A stretch of 11,907 nt of DNA from JALHSW01 sp038321755 (GTDB lineage: Bacteria > Actinomycetota > Acidimicrobiia > IMCC26256 > PALSA-555), in the NCBI GenBank assembly GCA_038321755.1, contig JBBQFJ010000109.1, forward strand, positions 1-11,907, in the 5' to 3' direction. Shown here one piece after another: positions 6,877-11,907 of the stretch (positions are counted from its first letter, which is position 1; each line of letters starts with the position of its first letter). The notes below the pieces were generated by a model. It saw only the letters and a program-made list of their open reading frames with translations, was not told the origin of the DNA and did no database searches. The position numbers and the translations under genes were made by a program.

Positions 6877-6895
6877 CGCTGGGGATTCCCAAGCG
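6877..6895 (-). terminator. Hairpin in the crotonase-SDR gap, possible terminator
   Basis: Arms 6877-6884 and 6888-6895 pair over 8 positions with one mismatch around a 3-base loop. It is the second of two stems downstream of the crotonase gene. No T-tract follows, so the terminator role is uncertain. Confidence 0.3.
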
Positions 6896-6910
6896 TCACG
6901 TGCTCGTGCT

Positions 6911-6923
6911 CGGCCTTTGGCCG
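6911..6923 (-). terminator. Hairpin after the crotonase stop, possible terminator
   Basis: CGGCC-TTT-GGCCG is a perfect 5-base-pair GC stem with a 3-base loop, about 14 bases after the crotonase stop codon. With the stem at 6877-6895 it would separate the thiolase/crotonase unit from the SDR operon. No T-tract is present. Confidence 0.35.
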
Positions 6924-6936
6924 GTCGAGGGTGGGA

Positions 6937-7731
6937 TCAGCGGCCGGTGAAGTCCGGGTCCCGGCGGTCGCGGAAGGCGGCCATGCCCTCCATCAGGTCG
7001 GTCGATGTCGCGGCGAGGGACTGGAACGCACCTTCGAGCTCGAGCGAATGGGCGAGGTCGGTCTCGAAGCTCTCGTTGAGGAGGCGCTTCGAGAGGCCGA
7101 GCGACCGGGTCGGTCCGCCGGCGAGGCGGAGCGCGACGGCGTCGGCCGCGGCGGTGAGCTCGTCGGCGGGCACGCAGCGGTACGCGAGCCCGAGGTCGAC
7201 GGCCTCCTGGCCGGTGGCTCCCTCACCGAGCATCACCATCGCCTTGGCGCGGGGAAGTCCGACGAGGCGGGGGAGGAGGTACGCGCCGCCGGCGTCGACG
7301 ACGAGTCCCCACTTCGCGAACGACCAGAGGAAGCGCGTCTCCTCGTGCACGAACACGAAGTCGCACGCGAGTGCGAGATGTGCGCCGGGACCGACGGCCG
7401 CGCCGTTCACGACGGCGATCGTCGGCTTGTCGAGCTCCCACAGCTCGCGGATGAACGCCTGCACGCCGACGCGGAGCGCCTCGGACGTGGTGCGGGTCTC
7501 GTAGCCGGGCTCCGAGGCCTTCGCGACGGTCGAGGCGGAGAGGTCCATCCCCGCACAGAACGCGTCGCCGGAGCCGGTGATGAGCAGCGCCCGCACCTCG
7601 ACGTCGTCGCGCGCGGAGCGCACGGCATCGACGATCGCGTCGCGCATCTCGATCGTGAGCGCGTTCTTCGCCTCGGGACGATCGAGCGTGATGCGTCCGA
7701 CCTGGTCCAGGCCTACCTCGTACTTGATCAT
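6937..7731 (-). CDS. Enoyl-CoA hydratase/isomerase (crotonase) family protein
   Basis: A 264-residue crotonase-fold protein acting on a CoA thioester. The oxyanion hole segments are CAGMDL at 59-64 and AVGPGA at 112-117. The following block is LALACDFVFVHEETRFLWSF (119-138), then KWGLVVDAGGAYLLPRLVG (140-158). In classical hydratases two glutamates add water. Here the first position appears to be His118, and the second region carries Asp146 in VVDAGG, as in isomerase-type relatives such as PaaG. So hydration is not assured; isomerisation or another CoA-ester reaction is possible. The ATG at 7731 has no ribosome site, but TAACCT lies 7 bases upstream. It follows the thiolase gene by 39 bases, probably in the same unit. 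Confidence 0.88.
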   Translation of the reverse strand: MIKYEVGLDQVGRITLDRPEAKNALTIEMRDAIVDAVRSARDDVEVRALLITGSGDAFCAGMDLSASTVAKASEPGYETRTTSEALRVGVQAFIRELWELDKPTIAVVNGAAVGPGAHLALACDFVFVHEETRFLWSFAKWGLVVDAGGAYLLPRLVGLPRAKAMVMLGEGATGQEAVDLGLAYRCVPADELTAAADAVALRLAGGPTRSLGLSKRLLNESFETDLAHSLELEGAFQSLAATSTDLMEGMAAFRDRRDPDFTGR

Positions 7732-7738
7732 GGGCCGC

Positions 7739-7744
7739 AGGTTA
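7739..7744 (-). promoter_or_regulatory. Possible leaderless -10 element (TAACCT) before the crotonase gene
   Basis: TAACCT on the - strand fits TANNNT and ends 7 bases before the ATG at 7731, within the 39-base gap after the thiolase. No ribosome site is present there. It could give a separate leaderless transcript in addition to readthrough from upstream. The match is short and could be chance. Confidence 0.3.
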
Positions 7745-7770
7745 CGCGGGGCAGGAAAGCCAGGGCTGAA

Positions 7771-8946
7771 TCAGGCCTTGTTGGTGAGGATGTTGATCAC
7801 CGAGACGCCCGAGCCGCGACCGCCCACGTTGTGCTGGAGCGCGTAGCCGTTCGGCGTCTCGACCTGGCGCTCCTGGGCGTCGCCGCGGAGCTGCCACCAG
7901 CACTCGACGATCTGCGCAACTCCGGTCGCACCGATCGGGTGTCCCTTGGCGAGCAGGCCGCCCGATGTGTTGATCGGGATCCGTCCGGTGAGGGAGGTGT
8001 CGCCCTCGAGCGACGCGACGCCTCCCTTGCCCTTGTCGAAGAAGCCGAGGTCCTCGATGTCGAGGATCTCGGTGATGGTGAAGCAGTCGTGCACCTCGGC
8101 GCAGTCGACCTGGTCGGGCTCGATCCCGGCCATCGCGTACGCACGCTCCGCAGCGAGCTGCGTGGCCTTCATCCCGGTGAAGCTCGTCTTCTCGTGCAGG
8201 TAGGGGTGATCGGTCGCGACGCCGAAGCCGGCCACGTAGACGGGCTTCTTCGTGTAGCGCTCCGCCATCTCGGCACTCACGAGGAGCACCGCGGCGGCAC
8301 CGTCGGTCTGGGGGCAGCAGTCGAGGAGGTGCAGCGGCGAGCAGACGGCTGGGGACTTCAGCACGTCCTCGACGGTGATCTCGTTCTGGAAGTGCGCGTA
8401 CGGGTCGAGCGCGCCGTTGTGGTGGTTCTTCACCGCGACGGAGGCGAGCATCTCGCGGGTCGTCCCGAACTCGTGCATGTGGCGGGTCGCGAACGGCGCG
8501 AAGAGCACCGGCGCCGTCTCACCACGCGTGAAGATCGGGTGTCCGGCCGCGGCTCGTGAGAGCAAACCCTCATCGGCCGACTTGTCGCGCATCTTCTCCA
8601 CGCCGATGACGAGCACGACATCGTGGACGCCACTCGCAACCGCCATCGCACCGACGCGGAACGCGTCCGACCCCGAGGGACAGGCGTTCTCGATGCGCGT
8701 GCACGGGATGCCGGCGAGTCCGATCGCGGTGGGGATCGTGTTCCCGCCGATGCCTTCCTGGCCCCACAGCGTGCCGCGCTGCGTGGCGACGAACGCGGCC
8801 TCGACCTGCGTGGGCTCGAAGCCCTCGTCGACGCTGTCGACCGCGGCCGCGAACGCGCCGGCCGCCATCTGCTCGTAGCTCTGCTCGAACAGCTCGCCGA
8901 ACTTGATGATCCCGGCACCGACGACGGCGACGCGGTTCCAGCTCAT
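7771..8946 (-). CDS. SCP-x-type thiolase / acyl-CoA acetyltransferase
   Basis: A 391-residue thiolase-fold enzyme, of the type that cleaves 3-ketoacyl-CoA or works with a DUF35 protein in carbon-carbon bond cleavage or formation. The catalytic cysteine is Cys89 in ENACPSGSDAF (86-96). His286 lies in VHDCF, the SCP-x variant of the thiolase HEAF motif. NTSGGLLAKGHPIGATG at 326-342 carries His336. The usual C-terminal cysteine loop is replaced by HNVGGRGSG (372-380), as in SCP2-type thiolases. The ATG at 8946 is preceded by a perfect GGAGG at 7 bases, which rules out the longer open frame to 9231. The start overlaps the stop of the DUF35 fusion gene as ATGA (8943-8946), so the two are translationally coupled. 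Confidence 0.92.
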   Translation of the reverse strand: MSWNRVAVVGAGIIKFGELFEQSYEQMAAGAFAAAVDSVDEGFEPTQVEAAFVATQRGTLWGQEGIGGNTIPTAIGLAGIPCTRIENACPSGSDAFRVGAMAVASGVHDVVLVIGVEKMRDKSADEGLLSRAAAGHPIFTRGETAPVLFAPFATRHMHEFGTTREMLASVAVKNHHNGALDPYAHFQNEITVEDVLKSPAVCSPLHLLDCCPQTDGAAAVLLVSAEMAERYTKKPVYVAGFGVATDHPYLHEKTSFTGMKATQLAAERAYAMAGIEPDQVDCAEVHDCFTITEILDIEDLGFFDKGKGGVASLEGDTSLTGRIPINTSGGLLAKGHPIGATGVAQIVECWWQLRGDAQERQVETPNGYALQHNVGGRGSGVSVINILTNKA

Positions 8947-10379
8947 GCAGCAGCCTCCAGGGCGCGGACCTTGTAGCCGTAGACGGGGACGCCGCGCTCG
9001 TGCGCGTAGCGGCGGAGCACGAGCTCGACCTCGGCGCCCACGGTGATGTCGCCGCCGTCGGCGACCCGGTCTGTGACGCCCTGCAGCATCACCCGGGCGC
9101 CGTCGTCGAGGTCGACGACCGCGATCGGGAGCGGTGCGACGAACGGTGGCGGCATCGTCTGGTTGACGACGAACGTGTGGACGAAGCCGTGACGAGCGAG
9201 CGGCTCGAGGACGAACTTCGCGCTGCCGCACGAGATGCAGTGCGGGTGGATCGATGGCGGGGTGTTGATGGTGCCGCAGTCGACGCAGCGTGCGCCGAGC
9301 AGGCCGAGCATCTCGTCGGCACCGCGCACGAACTGCGCGCTCTGCGGGGGCACTCCCATCTGCACGGTCTCGCCCGACGGGACGAGCTGGCCGCGGGCCC
9401 GGAGCACCTCGGTGTAGGAGACGGGGCGACCGCCCGCGAGCACGCCCTCGATCGCGGCCGCGCCTCGGACCGGGTCCTTCACGCTGATCGTGAGGCCGGT
9501 GGTGCGCCCGCCGCCGGTCCCGACCACCGCGACGGTGCCTGCGGTGCCGAGTGCACCGACCGCACCGAGCAGTGCCGCGGCTGCACCGGTGTCGCCGAGC
9601 GCGGTGTAGACGGACGCTGAGGTGACCGTGGCCGGATCGTCTCCGCCGAGCTGCTTGTCGACGGTCGCCCCGAGGGGGCCTTCGGGTTCGGGGAGCGACC
9701 CGGCACGCACCTGGTCGTCGGTGCCTGCGAGCGACACGAGCTGCTCGCCGAGCTCGCGCATCGTGGGGAGGAAGATCTCCTCGCGGAAGAGGCGCGGGTC
9801 ATACAGGTCGCGCGTGTCGGCCTCGCCGTCACCCCGGTAGCGGTCGAGGAACGGCTCGGTGCGCGTGACGCGGTCGACGATCATCGCGTTGCCACCGTGG
9901 GACACGAGCACGACGGCGGCCGCACCGGCGCCGGACCGGGCCTCGAACGGCGTGCCGTTCCCCGGGACGAGCGCGTCGGACACGACCACGACCGCCACCC
10001 GAGCGGAGCCGGCGCCGATGGCGTCGGCTGCGCTCAGGAGCGCTTCCATGCCTGCATGGGGAGAACCCGAGCAGAGCGCGCCGCCGGAACGGTGCGAGAG
10101 CCCGATCGCACGGGCGAGCACCGCGTGGCTCGGACCCTCGGCGAACGGTGGGCGGGTGGTCCCCCACCAGAGGCCGTCGACGATGTCGGTCTGGAGTCCC
10201 GAGGCGGCCAGCGCCCGGGTCGCCGCCTCGGCAGCCAGGGTGAGGACGTCTTCGTCGGGGGCGCAGACTGCTGCCTGGCCACGGCCGCCACGGCTCCAGG
10301 CCGCGCCGACATCGGCTGCATCGAGGCGCCACGACGGCGCGGCGGCTCCGACTGCGAGCAGTTGCACACCGGGATTCAC
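8943..10379 (-). CDS. HMG-CoA-synthase-like domain fused to a zinc-ribbon/OB-fold (DUF35) domain
   Basis: About 478 residues from the GTG at 10379. Residues 5 to about 305 resemble archaeal-type HMG-CoA synthase / ketoacyl synthase III: GALCSGSPHAGMEALLSA near 100-117 carries the likely nucleophile Cys103, and GDTGAAAALLGAVGALG near 262-278 matches the C-terminal half. The C-terminal part, about 320-478, is an acyl-CoA-associated DUF35 domain: a zinc ribbon with CVDC (Cys365, 368) and CISC (Cys381, 384), then an OB-fold. In archaea a thiolase, HMG-CoA synthase and DUF35 protein form one complex from separate genes; here two are fused and the third follows by ATGA overlap. The expected catalytic histidine region reads SLPEPEGPLGATVDKQLG (near 228-245) with no histidine. 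Start is uncertain: GTGs at 10367, 10400 and 10463 are alternatives, but codons upstream of 10400 look non-coding (many A- or T-ending or AGG/AGA codons). Confidence 0.8.
   Translation of the reverse strand: MNPGVQLLAVGAAAPSWRLDAADVGAAWSRGGRGQAAVCAPDEDVLTLAAEAATRALAASGLQTDIVDGLWWGTTRPPFAEGPSHAVLARAIGLSHRSGGALCSGSPHAGMEALLSAADAIGAGSARVAVVVVSDALVPGNGTPFEARSGAGAAAVVLVSHGGNAMIVDRVTRTEPFLDRYRGDGEADTRDLYDPRLFREEIFLPTMRELGEQLVSLAGTDDQVRAGSLPEPEGPLGATVDKQLGGDDPATVTSASVYTALGDTGAAAALLGAVGALGTAGTVAVVGTGGGRTTGLTISVKDPVRGAAAIEGVLAGGRPVSYTEVLRARGQLVPSGETVQMGVPPQSAQFVRGADEMLGLLGARCVDCGTINTPPSIHPHCISCGSAKFVLEPLARHGFVHTFVVNQTMPPPFVAPLPIAVVDLDDGARVMLQGVTDRVADGGDITVGAEVELVLRRYAHERGVPVYGYKVRALEAAA
8954..8958 (-). 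promoter_or_regulatory. Ribosome binding site of the thiolase gene
   Basis: GGAGG on the - strand ends 7 bases before the thiolase ATG at 8946. It lies inside the last codons of the upstream fusion gene and fixes the thiolase start at the ATGA overlap. Confidence 0.8.
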
Positions 10380-10386
10380 GCTCCTG

Positions 10387-10392
10387 ATGCTA
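10387..10392 (-). promoter_or_regulatory. Possible leaderless -10 element (TAGCAT) before the DUF35 fusion gene
   Basis: TAGCAT on the - strand ends 7 bases before the GTG at 10379, which would put the transcript start on the start codon. An AGGAG (10381-10385) lies only 1 base from that GTG, too close to act as a ribosome site for it, and 13 bases from the next GTG at 10367. The leaderless reading explains the start better but is unproven. Confidence 0.35.
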
Positions 10393-10459
10393 GGCGGCAC
10401 AGCTCTGGCCGTTCCCCTTTGCCGTGTTGGCTCGCTGACTCGCCTTGGTGGCTCGACGG

Positions 10460-11686
10460 TCACCGCTTCCCGGGCACGACGAAGATGCCGATGCCGTCGG
10501 GGAAGGCGAGGCCGCTCGCCATGATCTCTGGGGCCTGCGGCTCGCCGTCCTTGAAGGTGATCCGCCGGACGTGGCCGGTGCCGTCGCCGGGCCCGATCCC
10601 GTCGTCGGAGACCACGATGCCGATGTCGGCGTAGTAGATCGTCCCGTTCGGCGCGATCCCGATGCCGAGCGGGGTGCCGGTCGAGAACGGTTGCGCGCCG
10701 AGTGTCTCGCCCGCCGGGGGCTGGAGGATCGTACGGACGAACGCACCCAGGTCGTCGTACTCGTTGATCACGCCGGTGAACACGCTCGACACGTACCAGC
10801 CGTGCTTGCCACCGCCGCTCGGCGCGGGAGCCGGAACGATCGCGTTCGGCGTCGCGAGGTTGTTCGTCGTCGCGATGAAGGTGGTCCGCGGGATGTTCGT
10901 CGCCATGGGCGCGCCAGTGCTGTCAGTGCCGTCGCACCCGCCGGCGGGTGTGGCCGACGTCGGGAACGGCCCGGTGTACTTGTTCACGCCGGCGGTCGCT
11001 CCACGCGCGGAGGCGACGAGGATGTTGTCGTCGTCGTCGATGGCGATCCCGCCGGCGGTCCCGATGCCGATGTCGAGCTTGCAGGAGGGGACCTTGCCTC
11101 TTGTGCCGTTGGAGAGGGTTGTGAACCCCTTGGTGAGTGGTGGGAACCAGACGATGAGCTGACCGTCACCGTCACCCTCCGCCTGGTTGCCCACGTCACT
11201 CGTGACGATGCGCCCGTCGGACAGCTCACCGCAGCCGTAGTTCTCGGCGTTGTCGGTTGCGCCTTGGTAGGTGGGCTGCAGCTTGCCGATCTGGTGCGCC
11301 TGCAGCGAGCCGACCTTGCTGCCTTGCAGCTTGAAGATGCCCCAACCCTGGATGGGGTCGGGCTGGCCGGTGTCCTCACCCGCGATGAACGTGCGCCCGT
11401 CCTTCCCGAAGAAGCAGATCTGCGCGTTGATGTCGAACCCCTTCGGGTCCCGAGCACGAGTCGTGTAGATGTTCTGCGTCTTGAACGGAGGGTTCGGCGC
11501 GTACGCGTCGAGATCGTTTCCCTGGCCGTTGAGCACGATGAACGGTGCGGCCGTGCCGCCCGCCTTCGCGCCGCCCGGCTTCGTGGCGTCCGCCTGCTCG
11601 GTGGACGAGCCGTGAGCCGACGCGACTTCCGGGATCGCGGCGAGGGCCACGACCGCGAGCAGAACAACGAGCACGGTGCGCTTCAT
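10460..11686 (-). CDS. Exported beta-propeller-like protein of unknown function
   Basis: A 408-residue protein with a clear Sec signal peptide: MKR, a hydrophobic core (residues 4-19) and a probable cleavage after VASA (residue 24). The mature part shows about six repeats of a beta-blade type, including DGRIVTSDVG (157-166), GGIAIDDDDNILVASARG (212-229), GWYVSSVFTGVINEYDDLG (296-314) and LGIGIAPNGTIYYADIG (340-356). This pattern resembles NHL/SMP-30-type six-bladed propellers. Four cysteines (91, 152, 202, 251) could form disulfides outside the cell. GGAG lies 6 bases before the ATG at 11686. A fragment of another gene ends 25 bases upstream. Function is unknown: such proteins may bind ligands or hydrolyse lactones, but no catalytic set is recognised. 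Its TGA stop overlaps a GTG at 10463 that I did not take as the next start. Confidence 0.8.
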   Translation of the reverse strand: MKRTVLVVLLAVVALAAIPEVASAHGSSTEQADATKPGGAKAGGTAAPFIVLNGQGNDLDAYAPNPPFKTQNIYTTRARDPKGFDINAQICFFGKDGRTFIAGEDTGQPDPIQGWGIFKLQGSKVGSLQAHQIGKLQPTYQGATDNAENYGCGELSDGRIVTSDVGNQAEGDGDGQLIVWFPPLTKGFTTLSNGTRGKVPSCKLDIGIGTAGGIAIDDDDNILVASARGATAGVNKYTGPFPTSATPAGGCDGTDSTGAPMATNIPRTTFIATTNNLATPNAIVPAPAPSGGGKHGWYVSSVFTGVINEYDDLGAFVRTILQPPAGETLGAQPFSTGTPLGIGIAPNGTIYYADIGIVVSDDGIGPGDGTGHVRRITFKDGEPQAPEIMASGLAFPDGIGIFVVPGKR

Positions 11687-11692
11687 CGGTGT

Positions 11693-11696
11693 CTCC
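11693..11696 (-). promoter_or_regulatory. Ribosome binding site of the exported propeller gene
   Basis: GGAG on the - strand lies 6 bases before the ATG at 11686 and supports that start, which also gives a well-formed signal peptide. Confidence 0.6.
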
Positions 11697-11711
11697 AGTT
11701 CCTGGGCCGGG

Positions 11712-11907
11712 TCATCGCTTCGCGAGTACGGGTGTGAGGAGCGGATCGAACGACTTGGTGACGACGAGACGGTTGATGCCCTCGGCGGGAGAGGGGAGCG
11801 CGTCGGAGTCGGTGATGGCGAGCACGGTCAGGCGGCTGTACGACGCACCAGCGCGCGGGATGGTGGTCGTCGAGCACGCACCGCGCGCGTCGAGCACGCA
11901 GAGCAGG
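11712..11907 (-). CDS. C-terminal fragment of an unrecognised protein, cut by the window edge
   Basis: The last 64 or so residues of a gene that enters from the right edge, ending in KSFDPLLTPVLAKR and TGA (11712-11714). Codon third positions are almost all G or C, as in its neighbours, which supports coding. The tail includes SRLTVLAITDSDALPSPAEG. A GTG at 11897 could be a start, but the frame is open to the edge and the gene is more likely longer. It lies 25 bases upstream of the exported propeller gene and may share its transcript. I do not recognise the family. Confidence 0.5.
   Translation of the reverse strand, partial: LLCVLDARGACSTTTIPRAGASYSRLTVLAITDSDALPSPAEGINRLVVTKSFDPLLTPVLAKR

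Noticed and set aside
5460..6950. Long + strand open frame of about 496 codons
   Set aside because: Antisense to the SDR and FadE genes, with no recognisable motif and low-complexity composition.
6931..8559. Very long open frame on the + strand (about 540 codons) opposite the crotonase and thiolase genes
   Set aside because: It is rich in R, E, G, A and V in the pattern of an antisense shadow in high-GC DNA. The - strand frames carry intact enzyme motifs.
8947..9231. N-terminal extension of the thiolase frame
   Set aside because: The extension is arginine-rich, overlaps the DUF35 domain in another frame, and a perfect GGAGG marks the ATG at 8946.
10380..10463. GTG at 10463 as start of the DUF35 fusion, overlapping the propeller stop as GTGA
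   Set aside because: The added residues are proline/arginine-rich, use codons unlike the rest of the gene and extend beyond the synthase-like domain. Kept as an alternative only.
10445..11737. Long + strand open frame of about 430 codons
   Set aside because: Antisense to the exported propeller gene, which has a signal peptide, a ribosome site and blade repeats. The + frame is R/V/E/D/G-rich without motifs.
1..11907. tRNA, rRNA, CRISPR arrays, insertion sequences or attachment sites
   Set aside because: I found no repeat-spacer pattern, transposase, integrase or tRNA-like fold on reading both strands; small RNAs cannot be excluded by eye.

Overview
The window is GC-rich DNA. Codon third positions are mostly G or C, GTG starts occur, and several genes appear to lack a leader. 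The gene content is a dense set of acyl-CoA enzymes typical of high-GC Actinomycetota that degrade lipids, steroids or other polycyclic acyl-CoAs. My best guess is an Acidimicrobiia-like actinobacterium. That is inference from style, not a database match. Genes cover almost all of the window, and no gene-free stretch exceeds about 165 bases.

Layout. The left edge (2..2711, + strand) holds the C-terminal three quarters of a flavin amine oxidase, then a complete AMP-forming acyl-CoA synthetase. All other genes lie on the - strand. Read in their own direction, from right to left, they are: an unrecognised C-terminal fragment at the right edge (11712..11907); an exported beta-propeller-like protein (10460..11686); an HMG-CoA-synthase-like domain fused to a zinc-ribbon/OB-fold (DUF35) domain (8943..10379); an SCP-x-type thiolase that overlaps it by ATGA (7771..8946); a crotonase-fold protein (6937..7731); a structured 163-base gap; a 17-beta-HSD4-like SDR (5865..6773); a full-length acyl-CoA dehydrogenase (4676..5857); a shorter partner dehydrogenase (3629..4648); and a bicistron of an XRE-type HTH protein and an AbiEii-like nucleotidyltransferase (2708..3587) that converges on the acyl-CoA synthetase.

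The central genes make up a beta-oxidation-like set. The synthetase would activate a carboxylic acid, the paired dehydrogenases would desaturate it, the crotonase would hydrate or isomerise, the SDR would oxidise the hydroxyl, and the thiolase with its DUF35 partner would cleave the chain. The paired FadE subunits, the HSD4-type SDR and the SCP-x thiolase with DUF35 resemble the toolkit used on sterol side chains or other bulky acyl groups. The substrate cannot be read from the sequence.

Three things deserve most attention. First, the XRE/nucleotidyltransferase pair has the form of a toxin-antitoxin or phage-defence module, with an apparently leaderless promoter and an inverted repeat over its start. 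Second, the fused synthase-like/DUF35 protein seems to lack the catalytic histidine of HMG-CoA synthase and is translationally coupled to the thiolase. Third, four genes without a Shine-Dalgarno sequence each carry TANNNT 6-8 bases before the start codon, which suggests leaderless transcription.
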